A DNA stretch of 64,000 nt, taken from assembly GCF_010731535.1 (NCBI RefSeq), contig NZ_AP022581.1, positions 3,791,952 to 3,855,951 on the forward strand. The letters are read 5' to 3'. Origin of the DNA: Mycobacterium lacus (GTDB lineage: Bacteria; Actinomycetota; Actinomycetes; Mycobacteriales; Mycobacteriaceae). Position numbers and translations under genes: made by a program. The notes under the pieces are model-generated. The model was not told the origin of the DNA. It saw nothing but the letters and a program-made list of their open reading frames with translations, and did no database searches. Shown piece by piece: positions 8,712 through 16,535 of the stretch; position 1 is the stretch's first letter, and each line of letters opens with the position of its first letter.

Positions 8712-9808
8712 GACCCCGCGCCGGCGGCCGCGCGGGTTCGGGTGATCACCGGCTCCCCAAACCCGGCTTGGCGCACCGCTCGTCGCACCGCTTCGCCGAC
8801 GACCTGCACCCGCTCCACCGGCACCAGGGCGATCACGGCGCCGCCGAAGCCGCCACCCGTCATCCGGGCGCCCAGAGCACCCGCCCGCACCGCGGCGTCG
8901 GCGATCAGGTCGATGTGGGCTGTGGTGATTCCGAAATCGTCACGCATGGAGACATGCGACGCGGTGAGTAACCGCCCGGCCGCGCGATAGTCCGAATCTG
9001 CCAGCGCCGCAACGAACTCGAGGACCCGGCGGTTTTCGGTGAGCACATGACAGGCACGACGCGCGTCGACCGGGTCGGCCACCGCAGCCAAGACCGAGGG
9101 CCCGCGGCCGGCAACCTCACGCAGCGATGGCACGCCCAGATCGGCGGCCGCCCGCTCGCACGATTCGCGACGCGCCGCATAGTCGCCGCCGGCGTGACGA
9201 TGGCGGGCCCGGGAGTCGATCAGCAGCAGCGCAACACCACAAGCGTCCGGATCGAAGGCCACCGGCGCCACGGTGAGGTCGCGGAAGTCGATCAGCAGCG
9301 CCGTTGACGGCTGCCCGAACAGCGATGCCAGCTGGTCAAGCAAACCCGTTGGGGCGCCGACATAGTCGTTCTCGGCGCGCTGGGCGAGCCGCGCCCGTTC
9401 GATGCGGTCGATGGGTGCACCCCGGGCGGCCGTCACGAGCGCGCCGAGGGCGGCGCATTCCAGCGCCGCCGAGGAAGCCAGGCCGCTCCCCATCTCCAGG
9501 TCGCTGGTGATCCACATCGCACCGCCGGGCACCGGGTGGCCGGCTTGCCGCAGCGCCCATATCACCCCGGCGACGTAGCCGGCCCAGCCGGCTATGTAGC
9601 TGGGGGCGTCACCGGGAGCGGTGCCGAGCGGAATGCGCATCGTGTCGTCCGCGCGATCGCTGTTCACGGCGATGACATCGCTACGGTCGGGCGCAAACGT
9701 CACCACGGTGCGCTGCGGCAGCGCGATCGGCAGCGCGAATCCCAGGTTGTAATCGGTGTGCTCCCCGATCAGGTTGATCCGCCCGGGTGCCGCATACCGG
9801 ACCGTCAT
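8702..9808 (-). CDS. galK: Galactokinase
   Basis: A 368-aa GHMP kinase that phosphorylates galactose to galactose-1-phosphate in the Leloir pathway. The galactokinase signature GRINLIGEHTDYN lies at residues 9-21. The ATP-binding motif GSGLASSAALE lies near residue 108, and the third GHMP motif GGGFGGAVIALV near the C-terminus. It overlaps the upstream galT stop by four bases (ATGA) and the downstream Mut7-C start by ten. All motifs are intact. Confidence 0.93.
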   Translation of the reverse strand: MTVRYAAPGRINLIGEHTDYNLGFALPIALPQRTVVTFAPDRSDVIAVNSDRADDTMRIPLGTAPGDAPSYIAGWAGYVAGVIWALRQAGHPVPGGAMWITSDLEMGSGLASSAALECAALGALVTAARGAPIDRIERARLAQRAENDYVGAPTGLLDQLASLFGQPSTALLIDFRDLTVAPVAFDPDACGVALLLIDSRARHRHAGGDYAARRESCERAAADLGVPSLREVAGRGPSVLAAVADPVDARRACHVLTENRRVLEFVAALADSDYRAAGRLLTASHVSMRDDFGITTAHIDLIADAAVRAGALGARMTGGGFGGAVIALVPVERVQVVGEAVRRAVRQAGFGEPVITRTRAAAGAGSCR

Positions 9809-10899
9809 CCCAGTTCCCGCAGCCGCGAAGCCACGCTTTCGGGCGTGACGTCGCTGATGAAGGCGTCCATTGCCGACTCGGAGGCCGCCAAGTACTTGAG
9901 CCTGGTGGCGCTGCGCCGGATCGACATCAGCTCGACGTGGAAATAGCCCTCAGCCTGGGCATCGGCGTCAGAGAACTGGTGCAGCGCCGAAATATAGGGC
10001 AGGGGAACCGAATACATCCGGTCAAACCGCCCCAGCACGTCGAGATACACCCGGGTGAACCCGTCCAGTTCGGCCTCGTCGAGTTCGACCAGGTTGTGCG
10101 CGAACCTGTTCGGGTAGATGTGCACCTCGACCGGCCAGCGCGCCGCGAACGGCACGAACGCCGTGAACAGCTCGGTGCGCGCGACGACGCGACTGCCGTC
10201 GGCGACCTCGTGCGCCAATAGATCGGCAAAGAGGTTGCGGCCGTGACGCATTCGATGTTCGCGCGCTTGCCGCAGCATGGCGGCGGTTCGGGGCGTCACA
10301 TAGGGATATCCGTAGATCTGACCGTGCGGATGGGTCAGCGTCACCCCGATTTCCTCGCCGCGGTTCTCGAAACAGAACACCTGCTCGATGCCCGGCGCGG
10401 CCATCAGGTCGGCGGTGCGGTGCCGCCACGCCTCGACGACCAGCCGGGCGTGCGCCGGTTGCAGCGCCGCGAACGACCCGGTGTGGGCACTGGAAAAGCA
10501 GATCACCTCGCTGCGGCCACGCCCCGGAGCGGACACGAAGCCGTCACCGGAAGGCGCGGGCGTGGGCGCCGGCATCGGATCGAAGGCGCCGGACAGGCTC
10601 GGGAACCGGTTCTCGAAGACGACGACGTCGTAGTCGGGGGCGGGCACTTCGCTGCTCAGCCCGGTCGGGCCCGGACAGAGCGGGCACTGATCTGCAGCCG
10701 GCAGGTAGGTGCGGTCTTGGCGCAGCGCCGCGACGATCACCCATTGCCCGGTCGCCCGGTCGAACCGCAACTGCGACTGGTCCGGGTCACGCTCCGGCAG
10801 TGCTCTGCGATCGGCAACCGGGGCCGGACGACGCCCAGGCAACGCGAAGAACAGCAGGTCACGTCCGTCGGCCAGCTTCGTCCGCGTCGGCGCCGTCAC
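9805..10899 (-). CDS. galT: Galactose-1-phosphate uridylyltransferase
   Basis: A 364-aa GalT, exchanging UMP between UDP-glucose and galactose-1-phosphate. Metal-binding cysteines are in CPLCPG, the FENRFPSL block follows, and the active-site motif is LTHPHGQIYGYPY with the nucleophilic histidine in HPHGQ. A longer reading frame runs upstream, but conserved sequence begins at TAPTRTKLADGRDLL, so the GTG at 10899 is chosen. No clear ribosome-binding site precedes it, and a leaderless mRNA is possible. Here galT is a single intact gene, whereas the M. tuberculosis H37Rv galT is annotated in two pieces (from memory). Confidence 0.9.
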   Translation of the reverse strand: MTAPTRTKLADGRDLLFFALPGRRPAPVADRRALPERDPDQSQLRFDRATGQWVIVAALRQDRTYLPAADQCPLCPGPTGLSSEVPAPDYDVVVFENRFPSLSGAFDPMPAPTPAPSGDGFVSAPGRGRSEVICFSSAHTGSFAALQPAHARLVVEAWRHRTADLMAAPGIEQVFCFENRGEEIGVTLTHPHGQIYGYPYVTPRTAAMLRQAREHRMRHGRNLFADLLAHEVADGSRVVARTELFTAFVPFAARWPVEVHIYPNRFAHNLVELDEAELDGFTRVYLDVLGRFDRMYSVPLPYISALHQFSDADAQAEGYFHVELMSIRRSATRLKYLAASESAMDAFISDVTPESVASRLRELG

Positions 10900-11009
10900 G
10901 ATGTCGAAGACTAACCTGGAACGAAGCGCGTGCGTAGACGAGAGGCGGTCACCCGATAACTGTTCTCTACGAGCGAGCGCGAATCTGGACCATCGGCTCC
11001 GATCCCGGA

Positions 11010-13187
11010 TTGTTGCGGCTCCGGATGGCGACCCGGACGACGGCCGCGCTGGCCGGCTCCCTGCTGGCGCTCTACGCGATGTCCAAGGCAACCGGGCAGC
11101 CCCTGACCGTCGCACTGCTCGGCGCCGTCATCACGATGATCGCGGCACGATCCGTCGACGAGCCGGACCCGCGTCGGCTACGGATCACGATGGCGCTGCT
11201 GCCCGTGCCGGCCGCGGTTTCCATCACCGCCGCCGTGCTGTTGGCGCCCGACCGGGTGGCCAGCGACGTCGCCTTCGTGGTGGTCGTGTTCGCCGCCGTC
11301 TATATCCGCCGCTTCGGGTCCCGCGGGAGGGCGCTGGGGATGGTCGCGTTCATGGCCTACTTCTTCGCCTTGTACTTGCGGGCCAACACGTCTGAGTTGC
11401 CCTGGATGATCGTCGCCGTCCTGGTGGGCACGTTGTGCACGTTGGTGACGAGTGCCTACCTGCTGCCCGACCGACCAGAACGGGTGCTGCGAGCCACGAT
11501 TCGCTCACTGCGTGCGCGGATGGCGATCGTGGTCGACACTACCGCCGACACGCTACGGGCGGGCGGTCTCGACGAACGGCGCCGCCGCCGCCTGCAGGCC
11601 CGAATCACCCGGCTCAACGGGACCGCGCTCATGGTGCAAAGCCAGATCGAGGACGGGGCCAACCCGGCCACGCTGTGGCCCGGGGTCACCGGCGAACAAC
11701 TGGCCCGGTGGCTGTTCGACGCCGAACTCGCCGTCGAATGGGTCGCGATCGCCGGTCAGCGCGCGGCGGCTGTAGCGGCCGAGATACCCGCCGCTACCCG
11801 CATCGAACTGGCTGGAGCGCTCACCCAGCTGGCACGGGCCATCCGGGTCCCGCGCCCCGGCGGGCTGCGACGGGCCGCGAACCTGGCTCGGCAGTTTGTC
11901 GACGAGCGGGCCGGCCCCGCCACCGCCGATTCCGCCAGCGAAGCCGCCGCACACCGCCTGGCCCTGGCGATAATCGCCGCGACGACCGCGACCTCCGAAA
12001 TCCGCGCGCTCGTCGAGCACGCCGCCGCCAACGCCGCGCCCGACATCGTCTCGACCACACCGCCGCCGGCACCCGACAACGGCGGCGACCAACAACCCAG
12101 CGGCGGTCTGCTGCCGACGACCAGGCAAGCCATCCAGGTGTCCGTCGCCGCGTCGCTGGCCATCGTCACCGGCGAGTTGGTGTCGCCGGCGCGCTGGTAC
12201 TGGGCGGTGATCGCGGCGTTCGTCGTATTCGCCGGCACCAACTCCTGGGGCGAAACCCTCACCAAGGGCTGGCAGCGCCTGCTCGGCACCGCGCTCGGGG
12301 CGCCCAGTGGTCTGCTGGTTGCCACACTGGTCTCCGGGGACACGGTCGAGTCGCTGGTCTTGATCTTCGTGTGCCTGTTCTGCGCCTTCTACTTCATGAA
12401 GGTCACCTACAGCCTGATGACCTTCTGGATCACGACGATGCTGGCGCTGCTGTTGGGACTGCTCGGCCAATTCTCGCTCGACGTGCTGCTGATGCGGATC
12501 GAGGAGACCGCGATCGGCGCCGTCATCGGCGTCAGCGTGGCGATCCTGGTGCTGCCGACCAACACCAGAACGGTCATCCGCAAGGACACCCGCGCCTTTT
12601 TGACCTCCCTGTCGGCCCTGATCGAGACGTCGATGGCGACCATGTTCGACGACGAAGAGGCCGCGAGCCCGACCGAGCAGGCGCGTCAACTCGATCGGGA
12701 CCTGCAACAGTTCCGGATCACCGCCAAGCCACTGCTGGCCGGGGTTGCCGGCTTCGCCGGGCGTCGCAGCATTCAACGCAGTCTGCGGCTGTTCACCGCC
12801 TGCGACCACTACGCGCGAAACCTGGCCCGCAGCAGCGAGCAGTACCAGGACCCGAGCTGCCCCCCGCAGCTGGCGGACGCCGTCACCACCGCCGCGGAGC
12901 AGACACGGCGCGGCATCGACGCACTGGTCGCCGCCCTCGACGGCGCCCGTGAGGTGACCGTCGTCCCCGCGGCGGATTCCCTCGACGCGGCCGAGGCCCT
13001 GGCCAGGCAGCACTACGGCTCGTCCGATCCGGCAGCGCCGGGTCCGAACGCGCGCCGGCTGCTGGCCGCATTGAACTCGCTGCGCCGGATCGAGCGGGCC
13101 GTCGTCGCCGCCGCCACCCACCTCGGCGCCGACGCCGGCCTCAGGCTGGCGAGCCCTACTGGCGCGGCGCGGGCTTCAACACGCTGA
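11010..13187 (+). CDS. FUSC-family (fusaric acid resistance-like) membrane protein
   Basis: A 725-aa protein with the duplicated layout of FUSC / YccS-type transporters. A first hydrophobic cluster spans about residues 5-150, then a soluble helical region, a second hydrophobic cluster at about residues 365-510 (WYWAVIAAFVVFAGTNSWGE), and a soluble C-terminus. Such proteins are linked to efflux of aromatic acids or to envelope functions; no substrate can be named. The frame opens after a stop at 10935-10937 and has no ATG or GTG before the TTG at 11010; the first ATG is at 11025, so the start is uncertain by five codons. It converges on the TB27.3-like gene with a 32-bp overlap. Confidence 0.8.
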   Translation: MLRLRMATRTTAALAGSLLALYAMSKATGQPLTVALLGAVITMIAARSVDEPDPRRLRITMALLPVPAAVSITAAVLLAPDRVASDVAFVVVVFAAVYIRRFGSRGRALGMVAFMAYFFALYLRANTSELPWMIVAVLVGTLCTLVTSAYLLPDRPERVLRATIRSLRARMAIVVDTTADTLRAGGLDERRRRRLQARITRLNGTALMVQSQIEDGANPATLWPGVTGEQLARWLFDAELAVEWVAIAGQRAAAVAAEIPAATRIELAGALTQLARAIRVPRPGGLRRAANLARQFVDERAGPATADSASEAAAHRLALAIIAATTATSEIRALVEHAAANAAPDIVSTTPPPAPDNGGDQQPSGGLLPTTRQAIQVSVAASLAIVTGELVSPARWYWAVIAAFVVFAGTNSWGETLTKGWQRLLGTALGAPSGLLVATLVSGDTVESLVLIFVCLFCAFYFMKVTYSLMTFWITTMLALLLGLLGQFSLDVLLMRIEETAIGAVIGVSVAILVLPTNTRTVIRKDTRAFLTSLSALIETSMATMFDDEEAASPTEQARQLDRDLQQFRITAKPLLAGVAGFAGRRSIQRSLRLFTACDHYARNLARSSEQYQDPSCPPQLADAVTTAAEQTRRGIDALVAALDGAREVTVVPAADSLDAAEALARQHYGSSDPAAPGPNARRLLAALNSLRRIERAVVAAATHLGADAGLRLASPTGAARASTR

Positions 13188-13941
13188 AGACCCCGCCTTG
13201 CGGGTCGGACAAGACGGCACACCGCCCGACCGAAGGAATGTCGAACGGCTGCGCGAGGACCTGGCCCCCCTCCGCGCCCGCCTTGGTCGCTGTCGCGTCA
13301 ACGTCGTCGACCGCGAAATAGACGTGCCAGTGGTTCGGCACTTCGGGCATCGGCGGTTCCATACAGCCGCCGACGTCGGTTCCGCCGGCCTTGAGGACCC
13401 GATAGCTCTGGCCCGGAGCCATCTCCATCGTGGCGTGGGTCAGGCCGATCACCGCTTCGTAGAACGCCAGCGCCAAATCCGGTTTGTCCGTTATCAATTC
13501 GTTCCAGATGACCGCGCCGCTCTCATTGACCAGCGTGGCGCCGATGTGCCCGTAAGCCTGCCAAAGTCCCACCACCGCGCCGGTGGGATCGGCGACGAAA
13601 CTCATCCGGCCGGCGTCGTCGATGTCGAACGCCGGCATCAGCACTTGCCCTCCTGCGATCGACACCTCGGCAACCACCGCGTCGACGTCGTCCACCGCGA
13701 TGTAGGTGTTCCACGCCGGCGGCCGGCCCTCGGGCGCACCCGGCGGCATCGGCGCGATGGCGGCCACGGTTTCGCCGTTCAACGTGGCCATCGAGTACAC
13801 GCCGCCACCCCCGGGCATCTCGTTGTCGTCGTAACTCCAGCCCAACAGTGACGAGTAGAACTGTTTGGCGGCCGGCTGATCGGTGGTCTGCAGGTCGACC
13901 CAGTTCGGCGTGCCCTGCGCGTATTCGGTTCTCCTGGGCAT
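13156..13941 (-). CDS. Double glyoxalase-domain protein, TB27.3 (Rv0577)-like
   Basis: A 261-aa protein made of two glyoxalase/bleomycin-resistance (VOC) modules, about residues 10-125 and 140-258. The halves share wFDI-type edges (PAFDIDDAGRMSFVADPTGA versus QPFDIPSVGRCAVLSDPQGG), which shows an internal duplication. The start ATG at 13941 has a good site AAAGGTGA 5 nt upstream. The M. tuberculosis homologue is a TLR2 ligand and has been linked to the pyrimidine cofactor neutral-red reaction; both are literature knowledge, not visible here. It is the last gene of a probable ArsR-controlled unit. Confidence 0.85.
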   Translation of the reverse strand: MPRRTEYAQGTPNWVDLQTTDQPAAKQFYSSLLGWSYDDNEMPGGGGVYSMATLNGETVAAIAPMPPGAPEGRPPAWNTYIAVDDVDAVVAEVSIAGGQVLMPAFDIDDAGRMSFVADPTGAVVGLWQAYGHIGATLVNESGAVIWNELITDKPDLALAFYEAVIGLTHATMEMAPGQSYRVLKAGGTDVGGCMEPPMPEVPNHWHVYFAVDDVDATATKAGAEGGQVLAQPFDIPSVGRCAVLSDPQGGVFSVLKPAPRQ

Positions 13942-13955
13942 GATTTCACCTTTCG

Positions 13956-14954
13956 CTAGTTGGCGGATGCGTGGGCGGCGGTCGGCCGACGGCCGGTGAA
14001 GGCGATCAGTCGATCGAGGACTGGGGCAAAGGACCCGACCGCCGTTGGCTCGGCGAAGCCCGTGTTGTTTCGAGCGGCCGGGGTGATGACCCGGCCGGCC
14101 ACCCCCAGCACGTACTCCGACACCGGCTCGGAAACCACTACCTGACGACCGGTGGCGATAGCGAAATCCCAAGCATGGACCAGGAATTCAAGGGACAGGA
14201 TGCCGACCGGAACGGTCGCGGGCACCTGGTTGGAGTTCAGCTCGACGGTGCCGTCCAGGCCTCGTCGCCGCCACGCTTCCAGTGCGGCCTGCGCCGCGTC
14301 GGCCACCTGGGTTTCCAGCGGCGCGTCCGGATCGCGAGGCGGCGAGTGCGCGCCCGCGGCGCCACCGATGATCGTGAGGGATCGCATCAAATGATCCGCT
14401 AGCTGCGACACGTCGAATTCCTTGCACGGCGTCTGCTTGGACAGGTCGGAGGCGTCGAGCCCGCGCAGCACGTGCTGGATGACCGCCAATGTCGCTTCGG
14501 CGCATGACAGTTCGTCGAGTGGGTCGGGGATTGCCGCCCAGTCGTCAGGGCCGGCGTCGCCACGTTGGCCCGCGGCGACCAGCCGGCCGAGGTAGTGATT
14601 CCAGCCTTCGGCGTGACGGGCCGCCTGCTCCTCGGTCAGCCCAACGTGGACCAGTCGAACCTCGGTACCGCCGTCGACCGGAGTCAACGTGACGGTGACG
14701 GTCGACGCGCCCGGCGGCGGATCGCCGTGCCCCTCCCACCCCCAGGAGAAGGCCACCCGGTTGCCCGGGTCCACGTCGACGACGGTGCCCGCCGCGGTGC
14801 GCCCCGGGGTCACCGTCCATCGATAGGAACCGCCCACCCGAAGCTCGACACGGGCGGCGACGGTCATCCAGCGCCGAAGCCTATCGGGTCGCGTGATCAG
14901 CTCGAAGGTGCTGGCCGGATCCAACGGCACGACGACTGCTTTTTCGAACGGCAT
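13956..14954 (-). CDS. AHSA1/SRPBCC domain fused to a TIGR03086-type DinB-like domain
   Basis: A 332-aa protein. Residues 1-135 form an AHSA1-type START-like fold (VGGSYRWTVTPGRTAAGTVV, then GGTEVRLVHVGL). Residues from about 150 form a TIGR03086 / maleylpyruvate-isomerase-like four-helix domain (LSKQTPCKEFDVSQLADHL, and EFLVHAWDFAIATGR). The ATG at 14954 has GAGGAG 6 nt upstream, better placed than the ATG at 14978. The ArsR gene reads on in another frame for 74 bases past this start. In M. tuberculosis the equivalent (Rv0576) is, from memory, one fused 434-aa protein; 101 ArsR codons plus 332 would give almost that length. Function unknown. Confidence 0.8.
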   Translation of the reverse strand: MPFEKAVVVPLDPASTFELITRPDRLRRWMTVAARVELRVGGSYRWTVTPGRTAAGTVVDVDPGNRVAFSWGWEGHGDPPPGASTVTVTLTPVDGGTEVRLVHVGLTEEQAARHAEGWNHYLGRLVAAGQRGDAGPDDWAAIPDPLDELSCAEATLAVIQHVLRGLDASDLSKQTPCKEFDVSQLADHLMRSLTIIGGAAGAHSPPRDPDAPLETQVADAAQAALEAWRRRGLDGTVELNSNQVPATVPVGILSLEFLVHAWDFAIATGRQVVVSEPVSEYVLGVAGRVITPAARNNTGFAEPTAVGSFAPVLDRLIAFTGRRPTAAHASAN

Positions 14955-15258
14955 GGCGGACTCCTCGTGACGGTTCATGGTGGGCGGCCTCGGTCACGAG
15001 GCGGTCCAGCTCATCGGTCCAGAACGACGCGAAAAGAGCGCGCAGCCGCAGCATCCCGCGCTCGTCGAGCCGGTAATACCGCTCGCGTCCCTGTTTGCGT
15101 GCGGTGACCAGACCCACCTCGGTGAGGATGGCAAGGTGCTGCGATATTGCCGACCGGGTGACGGGAAACTGCGACGCGAGCTGCGTGACGGTGAGTTCGC
15201 CCGGTGCCAGGAGTTGCAGCAGCCGACGCCGGGTCGGCTCTGCCGCGACTTCCAGCAT
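14881..15258 (-). CDS. ArsR-family winged-helix repressor
   Basis: A 125-aa ArsR/SmtB-type regulator. The winged helix is clear: EPTRRRLLQLLAPGELTVTQ, then the recognition helix in VTRSAISQHLAILTEVGLV, then the wing KQGRERYYRLDERG. No metal-binding cysteines are visible, so it probably senses something other than arsenic or zinc. ATG at 15258 is chosen; a GTG at 15267 is also in frame. The last 25 or so codons lie in the next gene's sequence in another frame and look like non-conserved tail. It lies directly downstream of a near-perfect palindrome, its likely operator. Confidence 0.82.
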   Translation of the reverse strand: MLEVAAEPTRRRLLQLLAPGELTVTQLASQFPVTRSAISQHLAILTEVGLVTARKQGRERYYRLDERGMLRLRALFASFWTDELDRLVTEAAHHEPSRGVRHAVRKSSRRAVGSGQHLRADHATR

Positions 15259-15269
15259 GTCGAGCACAC

Positions 15270-15301
15270 ATCGATACGTTAGTCATTTCTAACGTATCGA
15301 T
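15270..15301. promoter_or_regulatory. ArsR operator: 13-bp perfect inverted repeat with 6-nt spacer
   Basis: Two perfectly complementary 13-bp arms, 15270-15282 and 15289-15301, separated by TCATTT. Each arm contains ATACGTTA. The site starts 11 bp upstream of the ArsR ATG and about 59 bp upstream of the divergent monooxygenase start. Being symmetric, it carries a TAACGT hexamer (TAnnnT) on both strands, so it may overlap -10 elements in both directions. Autoregulation and joint control are inferred from layout. Confidence 0.75.
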
Positions 15302-15359
15302 CAATGGGCGCGGGAGCCCCGCGAGGCGGCCGAACCATGCCATAGGGCACAATTGCAGT

Positions 15360-16535
15360 GTGCACGTAGCGATCAGCGGTGCCGGCGTGGCGGGGGCGGC
15401 GCTAGCGCACTGGCTGCACCGCACCGGCCACACGCCGACGGTCATCGAGCAGGCGCCGAAGTTCCGCACCGGCGGCTACATGATCGACTTCTGGGGCGTC
15501 GGCTACCAAGTGGCCAAGTGCATGGGCATCGAGGACACCATCCGCGCCGACGGGTACCAGATTGAGCGCCTGCTCTCCGTCGGCCGCAACGGCGAGGTCA
15601 AGGCCGACGTAAACGTCAACGTCCTTCGCCGCGTGATCGGCGACGATTTCACCAGCCTCCCCCGCGGCGACCTGGCCGCCGCGATCTACGCCACCATCGA
15701 CGGCAAGGTCGAGACGATATTCGCCGACAGCGTCGCCACCATCGACCAGCACAGCGACGGCGTCCGCCTGACCTTCGAAAACAGCGAGCCGCGGGACTTC
15801 GACCTGATCGTCGGCGCCGACGGATTGCACTCGAACGTGCGTCGCCTCGCCTTCGGGCCAGACCGGAATTTCGAGCGCTACCTCGGCTGCAAGGTCGCGG
15901 CCTGCGTGGTCGACGGCTACCGGCCCCGCGACGAGCTGAGCTATGTCCTCTACAACGTTCCGGGCCGCCAACTGGGGCGCTTCGCGCTGCGCGACGACCG
16001 CACCATGTTCTTGTTCATCTTCCGCGCCGAGCACGACGCTAGCGCTGCGGCGCCAAAAGACCAGTTGCGCAACCAGTTTGGCGACGCGGGCTGGGAATGC
16101 TCGGATATCCTGGCGGCGCTCGACGGCGTCGACGACCTGTACTTCGACGTCGTCAGCCAGATCCGGATCGACGACTGGTCGCGCGGCCGGGTGGCGTTGA
16201 TCGGCGACGCGGCCGGGTGCATCTCGCTGCTCGGCGGCGAAGGAACCGGCCTGGCGATCACCGAGGCCTACGTGCTGGCCGGGGAGTTGATGCGCGCCGG
16301 CGGCGACCACCGCCGCGCCTTCGACGCCTACCAGGCGCGCCTACATCCCTTCATCAAGAGCAAGCAAGCCAGTGCGGCGAGGTACATCTCGTTTTTCGCC
16401 ACGCGGACCCGATTCGGCCTGTGGTTCCGCAACCTAGCGATGCGCACGATGAACCTCGGGCCGCTGGCCACCCTGTTGGCCGGCAGCGTGCGCGACGACT
16501 TCGACCTGCCCGACTACGGCATTGAGCGGTCGTGA
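15360..16535 (+). CDS. FAD-dependent monooxygenase / oxidoreductase, Rv0575c-like
   Basis: A 391-aa flavoprotein of the PHBH / TetX-like aromatic hydroxylase family. The N-terminal Rossmann motif is VAISGAGVAGAALAHWL. The second FAD motif (GADGLHSNVRRLAFG) lies mid-protein, and the third, RVALIGDAAGCISLLGGEGT, near residue 280. The protein probably hydroxylates a small ring compound using NAD(P)H. GTG at 15360 starts the conserved Rossmann strand; an AGGG lies 12 nt upstream. It is divergent from the ArsR gene and shares its operator region, so the regulator may control both. The 3' end overlaps the convergent P450 gene by 22 bp. Confidence 0.83.
   Translation: MHVAISGAGVAGAALAHWLHRTGHTPTVIEQAPKFRTGGYMIDFWGVGYQVAKCMGIEDTIRADGYQIERLLSVGRNGEVKADVNVNVLRRVIGDDFTSLPRGDLAAAIYATIDGKVETIFADSVATIDQHSDGVRLTFENSEPRDFDLIVGADGLHSNVRRLAFGPDRNFERYLGCKVAACVVDGYRPRDELSYVLYNVPGRQLGRFALRDDRTMFLFIFRAEHDASAAAPKDQLRNQFGDAGWECSDILAALDGVDDLYFDVVSQIRIDDWSRGRVALIGDAAGCISLLGGEGTGLAITEAYVLAGELMRAGGDHRRAFDAYQARLHPFIKSKQASAARYISFFATRTRFGLWFRNLAMRTMNLGPLATLLAGSVRDDFDLPDYGIERS

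Noticed and set aside
11553..13121. 522-codon frame antisense to the FUSC gene
   Set aside because: Composition is typical of an antisense GC-rich frame, and no domain is recognisable.
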